Source: Rothia sp. SD9660Na (GTDB lineage: Bacteria; Actinomycetota; Actinomycetes; Actinomycetales; Micrococcaceae). From it: a stretch of DNA of 64,000 bases. The notes below the pieces were generated by a model. That model was not told the origin of the DNA. It saw nothing but the letters and a program-made list of their open reading frames with translations, and searched no databases. The DNA lies in assembly GCF_030064065.1 (NCBI RefSeq), contig NZ_CP125946.1:1116001-1180000 (forward strand), read 5' to 3'. The first letter of the stretch is position 1. Every line of letters starts with the position of its first letter. Positions 31,505 to 40,328 of the stretch are shown piece by piece. A program made the translations under genes and the position numbers.

Positions 31505-32596
31505 ATGAACATGACTTCGCCCCTCTTTGAACCCTTCACTCTGCGCTCCATGACCACCCGTAACCGTCTTTGGGTTCCGCCCATGTGCCAGTACTCGGTC
31601 GAACAGCAGGACGGCAAGCCCACCGCCTACCACATTTCCCACTACGGGGCTCTAGCCCGGGGTGGAGCCGGGGCCGTCATTGTCGAAATGACCGGCGTTG
31701 AGCCCGCCGCCCGCATCAGCCCCTACTGCCTGGGCCTATGGAGCGACGAACACACCGAGACTTTCAAGCCGGTCGTTGACGCTATTCATGCCGGGGGAGC
31801 CAAGGCAGGTATCCAGATTGCTCACGCGGGGCGTAAGGCCTCAACCCCCGGCGAGCTGGTGCCGCACGATGGTGGTTCTCTGGGCGAGGACGAGGGTGGC
31901 TGGGTTACGCTGGCCCCGTCCGCTCTTGCCTACCCCGGCTTGAAAGAACCAGAGGAACTGACCGAAGAGAAAATTGACGATCTGGTTCAGGCTTTCGCTG
32001 CGGCTGCCGCCCGCGCGGTGGCTGCTGGCTTTGACTTCATTGAGATTCACGGGGCTCATGGCTACCTGATGACCCAGTTCCTTTCGCCCCTCTCTAACCA
32101 GCGAGACGATTCCTACGGTGGCTCCCTGGAAAACCGGGCCCGCTTCGCGCGCAGGGTTGCCCGTACCATGCGCGATGTCATGCCCGCAGAGATGCCGCTC
32201 ATCGTCCGCCTGTCGGCCACTGAGTTTGTTGACGGTGGCATTACTGTCGAGGAAACCTCACAGGTGGTGCGCTGGCTGGCTGAGGACGGCGTAGACTTTG
32301 CCGATATTTCCACCAGCGGTAACTACCCGGCAAAGATTAGTGTTTATGCGGGCTACCAGGTTCCTATGGCCGCTCAGGTCAAGTGCGAGAGCGGTCTGCC
32401 GGTAGGGGCTGTTGGCATGATTAACTCACCGCGTCTGGCTGAGTTCATTGTAGGGTCGGGGCAGGCTGATGTGGTGCTGGTGGGCCGGGAGGCTCTGCGT
32501 AACCCCGCCTTCGCCCTGCACTGGGCTGATGAACTCAAGGTCGATATCGACTATGTGCCTGCCCAGTACCAGCGGGCCTGGCGCACCCGGCGCTAG
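31505..32596 (+). CDS. Old yellow enzyme-type NADH:flavin oxidoreductase
   Basis: A 363-residue FMN enzyme of the YqjM/NamA group. It starts MNMTSPLFEPFTLRSMTTRN with AAAGG before ATG 31505. Motifs: NRLWVPPMCQYS (about residues 20-31; the Cys is typical for the YqjM class), IQIAHAGRKAS (about 102-112), FIEIHGAHGYLMTQFLSPLSNQ (in two parts; about 176-197, His pair for substrate) and DVVLVGREALRNP (about 322-334). It reduces activated C=C bonds. Cytosolic. Full length. Confidence 0.9.
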   Translation: MNMTSPLFEPFTLRSMTTRNRLWVPPMCQYSVEQQDGKPTAYHISHYGALARGGAGAVIVEMTGVEPAARISPYCLGLWSDEHTETFKPVVDAIHAGGAKAGIQIAHAGRKASTPGELVPHDGGSLGEDEGGWVTLAPSALAYPGLKEPEELTEEKIDDLVQAFAAAAARAVAAGFDFIEIHGAHGYLMTQFLSPLSNQRDDSYGGSLENRARFARRVARTMRDVMPAEMPLIVRLSATEFVDGGITVEETSQVVRWLAEDGVDFADISTSGNYPAKISVYAGYQVPMAAQVKCESGLPVGAVGMINSPRLAEFIVGSGQADVVLVGREALRNPAFALHWADELKVDIDYVPAQYQRAWRTRR

Positions 32597-32634
32597 GCGG
32601 CGTCCTACCTGCCCCTCGGGATAAACTGAGGGGT

Positions 32635-33183
32635 ATGGTAGAAATTCCCGACTACACCACCGACGATTTTGAGCTGCCGGGGGTTCCGGACGCCTTCCAG
32701 CGGCTCTGGACGCCCCACCGCCGCGCCTACGTAAAGGGCGGGCAAAAGGACTACACCGAAAACACCTGCCCCTTCTGCGAAGCCCCCACCCACGATGATG
32801 CCGAGTCGCTCATCGTGCACCGTGGTGAGCACGCCTACGTCATTCTCAACCTCTACCCCTACAACCCCGGGCACCTGCTGGTCTGCCCCTACCGGCACAT
32901 CCCCAACTACGACGACGCAACACTCGAAGAAACCGCCGAAATTGCTGCCCTCACCCAGAAAGCCATGGGAATTCTGCGGGAGGTGAGCCGCGCAGCCGGC
33001 TTCAACATCGGCATGAACCAGGGCAAGGTCGGCGGGGCAGGGGTCGCCGCCCACCTGCACCAGCACATTGTGCCCCGCTGGAGCGGTGACACGAACTTCC
33101 TGCCCATCGTCGCCGGCACCAAGACGGTCACGCAGACCCTGGACGAGATCCGAGACCTGCTCAGCACTGCCTGGGATAGCTAG
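32635..33183 (+). CDS. HIT-family hydrolase/phosphorylase
   Basis: A 182-residue protein with the histidine triad HLHQHIVPRW (about residues 140-149), NLYPYNPGHLLVCPYRHI (about 73-90) and a CPFC pair at about 45-48. This actinobacterial group includes diadenosine tetraphosphate phosphorylases. A TAAACT -10-like hexamer lies just before the start, GAGGGG may be the ribosome site. In related genomes it follows thrS. The covarying stem-loop element begins four bases after its stop. Confidence 0.9.
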   Translation: MVEIPDYTTDDFELPGVPDAFQRLWTPHRRAYVKGGQKDYTENTCPFCEAPTHDDAESLIVHRGEHAYVILNLYPYNPGHLLVCPYRHIPNYDDATLEETAEIAALTQKAMGILREVSRAAGFNIGMNQGKVGGAGVAAHLHQHIVPRWSGDTNFLPIVAGTKTVTQTLDEIRDLLSTAWDS

Positions 33184-33187
33184 GGGA

Positions 33188-33297
33188 GGCAGCAGGCAAG
33201 CCAACTAAGCCCGCTGGCTCGGGGCTGGCGTGAATGATATCGAGCGCCCCAGCGCGAGATATCAGAGGGTCGGCGGGCGTTTGGCTTGCCTGCTGCC
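33188..33297. repeat. Covarying stem-loop element, copy 1
   Basis: Outer arms of 17 perfect base pairs: GGCAGCAGGCAAGCCAA (33188-33204) and its complement (33281-33297). Inside, GCCCGC (33209-33214) pairs with GCGGGC (33273-33278), and an inner hairpin is closed by GATATC (33236-33241 with 33258-33263). Core A (33213-33235, 23 bases, begins GCTGGCTCGGGGCTGG) and core B (AGAGGGTCGGC, 33264-33274) are identical in copy 2 at 37955-38062, whose stems differ but still pair. Confidence 0.75.
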
Positions 33298-33314
33298 TTA
33301 TATCGACTATCTTC

Positions 33315-34304
33315 CTAGAACAGCAATTCCTGCACGGACGCCGGGGGAGTGAGTTCCCCGTGCTGGCGGCAGGCCCTGTTGGAGAGCTCTGCGGTGTTGA
33401 TGAGGAAGGTCTGGTCGGGGTCGCCGAAGTGGGCGGTGAGAAATTTGCCGGTTCCACCGGTGATGTAGAAGCCGTGGGTGCCTTCGGTGAGGGTGGGGTA
33501 GCCGGTGAGGGGCTCGGGGTTTTCTGCCCGTAAGGACGCGTAGGCTCGGCTCATCGCGACGGATGGCACCCAGCGGTCTGCGGTGATATCGAAACCGTCG
33601 ATGGTGTCTTGTGCGTCTTCGAGCGCCCAGGTGGCGTTTTCTACAGCCATGTAGTGTTCAGATTTGAGGCGTTCGGTGCTGGCGGGGTCGACCCAGGCCT
33701 TATATTTGGTAGAGGCCCGTTTGAACTGGGTGAGGTTGGCCTCGTGCGAGACCAGGTCTTCGAGCTGGCGCACGATGATGCCGGTGTCTGCTCGGGCTAC
33801 GAAGGTGGCTGCGGCAACAGCTTGATCGTCCAGACGGCGGGGGTTGGAGTGCAGGGACGCGGTACCGACCTTAGATGTGCTATCGGGAAAAGTGGCAATG
33901 TAGAGGTAGTGTTCAAGGTTGACATAGGCCAGAGCTGCCTCGTTCATGCGGGAGCCCAAGTGAATGCGGTGAATAGGTGCGAATTCGTCGCGGGCCAAGC
34001 AGGAGTCGCACTGCTTGCCCTTGGTGATGATGGTGTGGTTGGGGCAGGGTTCTAGATGAAAGCCGACACTATCGAGGTTGGCCCGTGAGTAGCCGCTGCA
34101 GTAGGTGCCGCCACCGCGGACGTCCGCCGGGAGGGCAGTAAATCCGAGGAAGCTACCCGGGGTAACGGCGATAGTTTCAATCTCACCGCTAGGTTGACCA
34201 TCAAGAAGAGGCTCAACTTTAAGATAGGGGGCCCTGTCGCGCCAAGTGATGTCACGCCAGATAAATTCGAGGAAGGGTACAAGCTGGTTCATGGAAGTAG
34301 TCAT
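33315..34304 (-). CDS. DUF2797-domain protein
   Basis: A 329-residue protein. A zinc-like Cys set appears at CSGYS-type TYCSGY (about residues 67-72), EPCPNHTIITKGKQCDSCLA (about 84-103), followed by IHLGSRMNEAALAYVNLEHYLYIATF in segments (113-138) and a STSKVGTAS segment (about 141-149). This resembles the GIY-YIG-like part of DUF2797 proteins, whose function is unknown. It is divergent from murT. It carries one of the GCGGACGTCCGC words, encoding ADVR. Confidence 0.75.
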   Translation of the reverse strand: MTTSMNQLVPFLEFIWRDITWRDRAPYLKVEPLLDGQPSGEIETIAVTPGSFLGFTALPADVRGGGTYCSGYSRANLDSVGFHLEPCPNHTIITKGKQCDSCLARDEFAPIHRIHLGSRMNEAALAYVNLEHYLYIATFPDSTSKVGTASLHSNPRRLDDQAVAAATFVARADTGIIVRQLEDLVSHEANLTQFKRASTKYKAWVDPASTERLKSEHYMAVENATWALEDAQDTIDGFDITADRWVPSVAMSRAYASLRAENPEPLTGYPTLTEGTHGFYITGGTGKFLTAHFGDPDQTFLINTAELSNRACRQHGELTPPASVQELLF

Positions 34305-34332
34305 TACAGGTTCGAAGCATACACAAACCCGG

Positions 34333-34338
34333 TAAGAT
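34333..34338 (+). promoter_or_regulatory. -10 element of murT, probable leaderless start
   Basis: TAAGAT ends seven bases before ATG 34346 and no ribosome site is present. TTCGAA (34311-34316) stands at about the -35 place. The murT-gatD mRNA probably begins at the start codon. Confidence 0.5.
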
Positions 34339-34345
34339 AGTCACC

Positions 34346-35644
34346 ATGTCACGACCTGTTGTTCGCCTTGTTGGCCAAGGCATTCGTTATGCGACCAAGT
34401 TGCGCGGGGGCGGCTCTGCCTTCCCGGGCTTGGTCATGGAGAAGTTGCACCCGAATTTTGTGGCGGAGGAGCTGGCTAAGCTGCCGCGTGGTGTCGTTGT
34501 TGTTTCGGGTACGAACGGTAAGACGACCACCACTAAGATGGTGGTGCAGCTGCTGGAAGCCCAGGGCCTGAAGGTCTTTACCAACCGCACCGGGTCGAAC
34601 TTCGTGCGGGGTGTGGCTGCTGCTCTGCTGGGTGATATGAACCTGGCTGGCAAGCTGGATGCAGACATCGCTGTGCTTGAGCTGGATGAAGCCCACGCCG
34701 TTCATTTTGTGCGTAAGGTCAAGCCTAACTATGCGCTCCTGCTCAACGTCTTGCGTGATCAGCTGGATCGTTTCGGTGAGATTGACACAACCCGCCGTAT
34801 GCTGGCTACTGTCGCCGGTGCAACCACGGGCACAGTCGTGCTCAACCGCGAGGACCCGCGCATTCGCTCTTTGGCTCAAAATATTCAGCCTGGCACTCAG
34901 GTCAGCTATTTTGGTCTATCCGAGAAGCTGCGTGCCCTCTTCCCCTCCGACGACGATTTGCGCACCAGCCCCGAGGGGGCCGAGCGCGCGGACGCCGGTC
35001 TTCTGGCACCAGAGCTGCCGGCGGCGTCCGTCCTGCTCAAGGACTTCAAGGGAACCGCCGCCACCTTTGATGTTGCAGGCAAGGAGCTGGCGGGCACCAT
35101 TAACCTCTACGGTGTCTACAACATCTTTAACGCTGCGGCAGCAATGGCCCTGACTCGCGAGGTTATGGGAGATGCTCTCAACGAGACTAAACTTCTGGCT
35201 GAACTTGAGCATATTGCCCCGGCTTTTGGCCGCGGTGAAACCCTCAACGTTAACGGCCAGACCCTGCAGCTACTTCTGGTGAAGAACCCCAGCGGGTTCC
35301 GCCTGTCGCTGGCGTCCGCCGATGCCAAGGACTACGCCACCATGATCACCATCAACGACGCCTACGCCGACGGCCGCGACGTTTCCTGGCTCTGGGACGT
35401 CGACTTCCACTCCCTAACCCAGGGCGGCGTCACCATGGTATCGGGCGTGCGCGCCTACGACATGGCCCTGCGCCTGCAGCACGACGATGTTTATGTAGAA
35501 AACATCAACGAGGACCTCGAAGAAGCCCTGGCCACCTTTATTGCCAAGTCAGAGGGTCGCCCCATGCGCATCTTCTGCACCTACACCGCAATGCTGGCCA
35601 TCCGTAAGGAACTGGCAAAAATCACCGATGTGGAGGAAATCTAA
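34346..35644 (+). CDS. murT: MurT, lipid II isoglutaminyl synthase subunit
   Basis: A 432-residue Mur-ligase-like protein. ATP site VVVSGTNGKTTTTKMVVQLL (about residues 50-69), ELDEAHAVHFVRKVKPNY (about 112-129), LRDQLDRFGEIDTT (about 135-148) and GVYNIFNAAAAMAL (about 253-266), then the DUF1727 C-terminal domain (LVKNPSGFRLSLAS, about 310-323). With GatD it amidates the D-Glu of lipid II at the inner membrane. The four-Cys zinc ribbon seen in Staphylococcus aureus MurT is absent in the middle segment (residues 180-250). Start/stop overlap with gatD. Confidence 0.92.
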   Translation: MSRPVVRLVGQGIRYATKLRGGGSAFPGLVMEKLHPNFVAEELAKLPRGVVVVSGTNGKTTTTKMVVQLLEAQGLKVFTNRTGSNFVRGVAAALLGDMNLAGKLDADIAVLELDEAHAVHFVRKVKPNYALLLNVLRDQLDRFGEIDTTRRMLATVAGATTGTVVLNREDPRIRSLAQNIQPGTQVSYFGLSEKLRALFPSDDDLRTSPEGAERADAGLLAPELPAASVLLKDFKGTAATFDVAGKELAGTINLYGVYNIFNAAAAMALTREVMGDALNETKLLAELEHIAPAFGRGETLNVNGQTLQLLLVKNPSGFRLSLASADAKDYATMITINDAYADGRDVSWLWDVDFHSLTQGGVTMVSGVRAYDMALRLQHDDVYVENINEDLEEALATFIAKSEGRPMRIFCTYTAMLAIRKELAKITDVEEI

Positions 35645-36423
35645 TGAGCGATTTTGAGAACGCACCGGTCGAAGCGGGCGAGCAGATTATCACCCAGACC
35701 GGCAACAACAAGAGCCTGAAAATTGTGCAGCTCTACCCCAAAGACATGAACATCTACGGGGACTGGGGCAACACCCTGTCGCTCTCCCGCCGGGCCCAGG
35801 CCCACGGTTTCACCACCGAAATCGTTGACTACAACCCCGGTGATGAATTCCCGCTCGATGGCGATATCTTTGTGGGTGGCGGTGGCCAGGATTCAGGCCA
35901 GTCCGTCATCCAAGATGACCTACTGGCTAACGCTGAAACCCTGCGCATGCTGGCAGAAGACGGCACCCCCATGCTGGTCATCTGCGGTCTTTACCAGCTC
36001 TTCGGTAGAGAGTTCAAAACCGTAGGCGGCGTCACTCTCAACGGTATTCGCGTCTTTGACGCTAAAACCGTCGGCGGCGAAGAACGCCTGATCGGAAACA
36101 TCGTTGAGGAATCTGAAGAGTTCGGCACCATCATCGGGTTCGAAAACCACTCGGGGCTCACCTATCTCTCCGGCGACACCAAGCCCCTGGCCACCGTCAC
36201 CAAGGGCGAGGGCAACAACAAGGAAGATTCCGGCGAGGGCGCCCGCGTCCACAACGTCATTGGAACCTACCTGCACGGCTCCCTGCTACCCAAGAACCCG
36301 GCCATCTCGGACTTCCTCATCAAGCAGGCTGCTATCAAGAAGTACGGTGAGTTCACCCCCGTCGTCATCGACGACACCCTCGTGGAAAAGGCGCGCGCCT
36401 CAGCGTCCGCCCGTCCACGCTAG
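35644..36423 (+). CDS. gatD: GatD, glutamine amidotransferase subunit
   Basis: A 259-residue class I amidotransferase that supplies ammonia to MurT. The nucleophile is in [15 protein letters not shown] (about residues 112-126, Cys116), the catalytic His in [14 protein letters not shown] (about 203-216). [20 protein letters not shown] (about 25-44) is the typical N-terminus of GatD proteins. The gene overlaps murT by one base (TAATG). About 20 residues precede the usual start, so the N-terminus is slightly extended. Acts in peptidoglycan precursor amidation. Confidence 0.93.
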   Translation: MSDFENAPVEAGEQIITQTGNNKSLKIVQLYPKDMNIYGDWGNTLSLSRRAQAHGFTTEIVDYNPGDEFPLDGDIFVGGGGQDSGQSVIQDDLLANAETLRMLAEDGTPMLVICGLYQLFGREFKTVGGVTLNGIRVFDAKTVGGEERLIGNIVEESEEFGTIIGFENHSGLTYLSGDTKPLATVTKGEGNNKEDSGEGARVHNVIGTYLHGSLLPKNPAISDFLIKQAAIKKYGEFTPVVIDDTLVEKARASASARPR

Positions 36424-36484
36424 AATAGTACGAGGTACATCGCGCCCGCCCGCGTGCAGGCGCACCAGACGAATAAGGAGAATC

Positions 36485-37243
36485 ATGTCAGGTCACTCCA
36501 AATGGGCCACAACCAAGCATAAGAAGGCAGCCATTGACGCCAAGCGCGCCAAGGCCTTCGCTAAGTACATTAAGGCAATTGAAGTTGCAGCTCGCATGGG
36601 TGGCCCCGACCCGGCAGGTAACCCCGCCCTCGACCTTGCAGTATCAAAGGCCAAGAAGAACTCTGTTCCCAACGACAACGTTGAGCGCGCTATCAAGCGC
36701 GGCGCCGGTCTAACCGGTGAAGCCGTTGACTACACCGAAATCATGTACGAGGCCCGCGGCCCCCAGGGTACCGCCCTCTACATTGAATGTCTGACCGACA
36801 ACCGCAACCGTGCAGCCGCTGAGGTTCGCACCGCAGTTACCCGCAACGGTGGCACCATGGCGGACTCCGGATCTGTAGCCTTCCTCTTCGAGCGCAAGGG
36901 CGTTGCTGAAGTTGCTAAGACCGAGGGCCTGACTGAGGATGACGTCCTCATGGCAGTGCTCGACGCCGGCGCTGAGGAAGTCATCGACGAGGGTGAGATC
37001 TTCACCGTTGTCTCAGAGGCAACCGACCTGCCCGCTATCCGCAAGGCTCTGGAAGAGGCTGAGCTCGAGTACAACAACGACGACCCGGTCTTCCGCCCCA
37101 CTATGCAGGTAGACCTGGACGCCGAAGGTGCTAAGAAGTTCCTCAAGCTTGCCGACGCCATCGAAGAACTAGACGACGTACAGAACGTCTACTCCAACGC
37201 AGACATCAGCGAAGCCGTTATGGCCGAGCTCGAAGCTGAGTAA
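36485..37243 (+). CDS. yebC: YebC/PmpR-family regulator
   Basis: A 252-residue protein starting [20 protein letters not shown], the invariant start of YebC1-type proteins, with AAGGAG before the ATG. Later motifs: [17 protein letters not shown] (about residues 58-74), [20 protein letters not shown] (about 86-105), [20 protein letters not shown] (about 120-139). Long known as a transcription factor; newer work links the family to ribosomes stalled on proline stretches. It precedes ruvC as in many actinobacteria. The open frame upstream of 36485 is an out-of-frame shadow of gatD. Confidence 0.95.
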   Translation: MSGHSKWATTKHKKAAIDAKRAKAFAKYIKAIEVAARMGGPDPAGNPALDLAVSKAKKNSVPNDNVERAIKRGAGLTGEAVDYTEIMYEARGPQGTALYIECLTDNRNRAAAEVRTAVTRNGGTMADSGSVAFLFERKGVAEVAKTEGLTEDDVLMAVLDAGAEEVIDEGEIFTVVSEATDLPAIRKALEEAELEYNNDDPVFRPTMQVDLDAEGAKKFLKLADAIEELDDVQNVYSNADISEAVMAELEAE

Positions 37244-37265
37244 CCAGCAGGGAAAGGAGGAGCGC

Positions 37266-37937
37266 GTGGCCCCGGCTCACGGCACCTCACACCAGCGCCC
37301 GGAACCCGCACCGCGAGTTCCGGGCGCTGCCCGCATTCTGGGGGTCGACCCGGGTCTCACCAGGTGCGGTTTCGGTTTGGTCGATATGACGTCCAACCGC
37401 AAGGCCCATTTCGTGAACGTGGGGGTGGCTGGTACTGCCGCATCAGAGAGCCTGGACGCCCGCATCCTCAAGATTCTGCGCGCCGCCGAAGCCTGGCTCG
37501 ATACCTACCAGCCCGATGCCCTGGCCATTGAGCGAGTTTTTGCCCAGGAGCAGGTCAATACCGTTATCGGAACTGCCCATGCCTCAGGCGTGGTCATCGC
37601 AGCTGCCGCTGCACGCGGTGTGCCGGTACACTTTCACACCCCCTCAGAGGTTAAGGCGGCTGTGACGGGCTCCGGACGCGCCGATAAGGCCTCGGTGGGT
37701 CGCATGGTCACCCGCATTTTGGGGCTTGACACGATGCCCAAGCCTGCAGACGCGGCGGACGCCCTCGCTCTAGCTATCTGCCACGGTTGGCGCGGCGGTG
37801 GTATTGGCTCGGGCATTAACATGGCAGCCACTACCCAAACCCATCAGGGGTCAAACCCGGCGGCAGCACGGCGAACGTCCCAGCTCACCCCCGCCCAGCG
37901 GGCCTGGATGGAGGCAGAGGCAAGGGCACGAAGGTAG
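37266..37937 (+). CDS. ruvC: RuvC Holliday junction resolvase
   Basis: A 223-residue endonuclease from GTG 37266, AAAGGAGG upstream. Catalytic acidic residues sit in [17 protein letters not shown] (about residues 24-40), [16 protein letters not shown] (about 80-95), and [17 protein letters not shown] (about 156-172). The C-terminus has an extra basic tail rich in Ala/Gln/Arg. It cuts Holliday junctions together with RuvAB. The covarying element follows the stop, and ruvA has its own promoter, so ruvC and ruvAB are probably separate transcripts. Confidence 0.96.
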   Translation: MAPAHGTSHQRPEPAPRVPGAARILGVDPGLTRCGFGLVDMTSNRKAHFVNVGVAGTAASESLDARILKILRAAEAWLDTYQPDALAIERVFAQEQVNTVIGTAHASGVVIAAAAARGVPVHFHTPSEVKAAVTGSGRADKASVGRMVTRILGLDTMPKPADAADALALAICHGWRGGGIGSGINMAATTQTHQGSNPAAARRTSQLTPAQRAWMEAEARARR

Positions 37938-37954
37938 GGCGAGGGTCTTGGGTA

Positions 37955-38062
37955 GGCGGCGGACTCACAGCGAAGCTGCTGGCTCGGGGCTGGCGTGAAT
38001 CGCGTAACGAGCGTAGCGAGTCGCGCGAGAGGGTCGGCAGTGAGCGTGAGTCCGCTGCTTGC
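37955..38062. repeat. Covarying stem-loop element, copy 2
   Basis: Outer arms GCGGACTCAC (37959-37968) and GTGAGTCCGC (38046-38055); CTGC (37976-37979) pairs with GCAG (38037-38040); the inner hairpin is closed by CGCG (38001-38004) with the CGCGCG at 38022-38027. Core A (37978-38000) and core B (38028-38038) are identical to copy 1 at 33188-33297, while the stem sequences differ. It follows the ruvC stop by 17 bases. Confidence 0.72.
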
Positions 38063-38087
38063 CCGCAACATACAAGACACACGTTTC

Positions 38088-38116
38088 TTGTACTAGTACA
38101 TATATTCGAATAGAAT
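38088..38116 (+). promoter_or_regulatory. Promoter of ruvA with overlapping palindrome
   Basis: TTGTAC (38088-38093), 17-base spacer, TAGAAT (38111-38116). The -10 ends seven bases before ATG 38124 and there is no ribosome site, so a leaderless mRNA is likely. The perfect palindrome TGTACTAGTACA (38089-38100) covers the -35 and may be an operator. Confidence 0.7.
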
Positions 38117-38123
38117 TGGTTTC

Positions 38124-38741
38124 ATGATTAGCTCACTGACCGGTACCGTGACCCACCTGGGGTTGGAGACCGCTGTTATCGATGTAAACGGTTTTGGCAT
38201 GCTGGTGCACCTCAACGCCCGTACCGCCTCGCAGCTGCGCCTGGGGGAGAAGGCAACGGTTCTGACCACCATGATTGTGCGTGAGGACTCCATGACCCTC
38301 TACGGCTTTGCTGACCCTGCCGAGCGTGAGGTCTTTGACATGATGCTGTCGGTGTCGGGTATTGGTCCGCGCATTGCCCTAGCTGTGCTCGGCGTGCATA
38401 CCCCGGCCGAGGTTGAGCGCGCTGTGGCCACCGGTGACGATAAGGCCTTCACTAAAGTACCCGGTATCGGCCCCAAGGGGGCGCGCCGTATCGTCCTGGA
38501 GCTTGCTGGCAAGCTGATTTTGGCAGACGGCGCTACCGACCAGCTGCCGATTGACCAGGGCGTGAGCTGGAAGCCTCAGGTGCAGGACGCCCTGACCAGC
38601 CTGGGCTGGAACGAGCGCGATGCAGTCAGTGCCATCGAGTCCTTTATCGAACATTACCCGAAGGCCGAGACCATGGGTGTGGCTGAGGCCCTGCGTTCCG
38701 TGCTGGCCTCACTGGGTAACCAGAACACGGTAGGTCGATAG
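38124..38741 (+). CDS. ruvA: RuvA Holliday junction DNA-binding subunit
   Basis: A 205-residue protein. Domain I starts MISSLTGTVTHLGLETAVID and has the OB fold; domain II carries two helix-hairpin-helix units, VSGIGPRIALAVLG (about residues 76-89) and VPGIGPKGARRIVLELAGKL (about 112-131); domain III begins about residue 150 and binds RuvB (LTSLGWNERDAVSAIESFIE). It holds the four-way junction while RuvB pumps DNA. ruvB begins seven bases after the stop. Confidence 0.97.
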   Translation: MISSLTGTVTHLGLETAVIDVNGFGMLVHLNARTASQLRLGEKATVLTTMIVREDSMTLYGFADPAEREVFDMMLSVSGIGPRIALAVLGVHTPAEVERAVATGDDKAFTKVPGIGPKGARRIVLELAGKLILADGATDQLPIDQGVSWKPQVQDALTSLGWNERDAVSAIESFIEHYPKAETMGVAEALRSVLASLGNQNTVGR

Positions 38742-38748
38742 GTAATCT

Positions 38749-39786
38749 ATGAGTCAGTTCCCTCATGCCGATGGGCAGATTCCCGGCCAGCGCCTGGTTT
38801 CGATGGATGAAGAACCCGAAGAAAAGATGATTGAGGCGGCCCTGCGCCCCAAGTCCCTTGATGACTTTGTGGGCCAGCAGCGCGTGCGTCAGCAGTTGTC
38901 CCTGGTGCTTGAAGCATCGAAGATGCGCGGACGCTCGGCCGACCACGTGCTCCTGTCGGGCCCTCCCGGCCTGGGTAAGACCACCCTGGCCATGATTATT
39001 GCTGCCGAGATGGATGCCCCCCTGCGTATTACCTCCGGCCCGGCTATTCAACATTCGGGTGATCTGGCTGCGATTCTCTCCTCTTTGACCCCGGGCGAGG
39101 TGCTCTTTCTCGACGAAATCCACCGAATGAGTCGCCCGGCTGAAGAAATGCTCTACATGGCCATGGAAGATTTCCGAGTGGACATCGTGGTGGGTAAGGG
39201 AGCCGGTGCTACCTCTATCCCGCTAGAGCTACCGCCCTTCACTTTGGTGGGGGCAACCACTCGCGCGGGCCTGCTGCCCGGGCCCTTGCGTGACCGCTTC
39301 GGCTTTACCGGACACCTAGAGTTTTACTCCGTGGCCGAGCTGGAAAGCGTCATCCGCCGGTCGGCTGGCCTGATGGAACTCAATATCAGCCCCGAAGGCT
39401 TTGCAGAGATTGCGGGTCGGTCCCGGGGCACGCCTCGTATCGCCAACCGCCTGCTACGTCGTGTGCGTGACTGGGCTCTGGTGAATGGTATTGACCGTAT
39501 CGAAGCCTCAGCCGCTGCCACAGCCTTGAATATGTATGAGGTCGATGAGCGCGGCCTGGACCGCCTAGACCGTGCTGTGCTCGAAGCTCTGATTACTAAG
39601 TTCGGCGGGGGACCGGTGGGCCTCTCAACCCTAGCTATTGCAGTGGGCGAAGAGACCGAAACCGTCGAGACCGTTGCCGAGCCCTACCTGGTGCGTGAAG
39701 GCCTGATTGGGCGCACACCCCGTGGACGTGTTGCCCTGCCTGCGGCCTGGGAACACCTCGGACTGGAGGCTCCGGACCTGTCCTAA
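38749..39786 (+). CDS. ruvB: RuvB branch-migration helicase
   Basis: A 345-residue AAA+ ATPase. Order: [17 protein letters not shown] (about residues 33-49), Walker [21 protein letters not shown] (about 68-87), Walker [20 protein letters not shown] (about 117-135), sensor 1 [20 protein letters not shown] (about 165-184), and the winged helix at the end ([20 protein letters not shown]). Works as hexamers on RuvA-bound junctions. Full length. Confidence 0.98.
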   Translation: MSQFPHADGQIPGQRLVSMDEEPEEKMIEAALRPKSLDDFVGQQRVRQQLSLVLEASKMRGRSADHVLLSGPPGLGKTTLAMIIAAEMDAPLRITSGPAIQHSGDLAAILSSLTPGEVLFLDEIHRMSRPAEEMLYMAMEDFRVDIVVGKGAGATSIPLELPPFTLVGATTRAGLLPGPLRDRFGFTGHLEFYSVAELESVIRRSAGLMELNISPEGFAEIAGRSRGTPRIANRLLRRVRDWALVNGIDRIEASAAATALNMYEVDERGLDRLDRAVLEALITKFGGGPVGLSTLAIAVGEETETVETVAEPYLVREGLIGRTPRGRVALPAAWEHLGLEAPDLS

Positions 39787-39895
39787 CGGCAGGGTGCCTG
39801 TAATATCAAGGAGCAGCCAGCCAAGGGCAAGGAACTTAGCATAGAATGGGGACTTAGTTTGTTCACCCCCATCAACCACGTTAAGAGGGATTCTC

Positions 39896-40243
39896 GTGCA
39901 GTCAGGCTCACCCCTGTTTATGCTCTTACTCCTAGGCATCATGATGTTGGTACTTATCGTGCTACCAGCACGCCGCGCCAAAAAGGCCCAGCAGCAGATT
40001 AAAGAACGCCATGACGCCATGGTGCCAGGTACCCAGGTCATGACCAACTTCGGTCTCTACGGATCGGTAGTCTTCATCGACAAGGAAGCTAACACCGCTC
40101 ACCTGGAAATCGCCCCCGGTACCGTGGCCAAGGTCCACCTCATGACCGTCACCAGCATCGAGGATGACACCGCTACCACGCCGGTAGCTGACGCCGAGCG
40201 TCCTGTCATCCAGGGTGAAGTCGCAGACGACCCCAAGAACTAA
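39896..40243 (+). CDS. yajC: YajC, preprotein translocase accessory subunit
   Basis: A 115-residue protein from GTG 39896. One N-terminal membrane helix (about residues 7-24, LFMLLLLGIMMLVLIVLPAR), then a basic hinge RRAKKAQQQIKERHDAMVPG and the YajC small domain (VMTNFGLYGSVVFIDKEANT). The acidic tail is variable. Together with SecD and SecF it assists SecYEG in the cytoplasmic membrane. AAGAGGGA lies upstream. Confidence 0.92.
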   Translation: MQSGSPLFMLLLLGIMMLVLIVLPARRAKKAQQQIKERHDAMVPGTQVMTNFGLYGSVVFIDKEANTAHLEIAPGTVAKVHLMTVTSIEDDTATTPVADAERPVIQGEVADDPKN

Positions 40244-40258
40244 ACACTATTCTCAGGT

Positions 40259-40292
40259 GCGCTACCTCTTTTGTGGAGGTGGCGCGCCTTTT
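40259..40292 (+). terminator. Terminator-like hairpin between yajC and secD
   Basis: GCGCTACCTC (40259-40268) pairs with GAGGTGGCGC (40276-40285), one mismatch, and CTTTTC follows. In the middle of an operon it could lower expression of secDF relative to yajC. Confidence 0.5.
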
Positions 40293-40328
40293 CATGTTTC
40301 ACTAACCCACTCACCTGAAGGGGTACCG

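Noticed and set aside
36104-36484. N-terminal extension of the YebC frame over gatD.
   Set aside because: The extension is a Ser/Thr/Pro/Arg-rich shadow of gatD; the invariant YebC start and ribosome site are at 36485.
40215-40328. Longer secD start overlapping the end of yajC.
   Set aside because: It would translate through a terminator-like hairpin; ATG 40329 has AAGGGG and starts at the usual place before the first helix.
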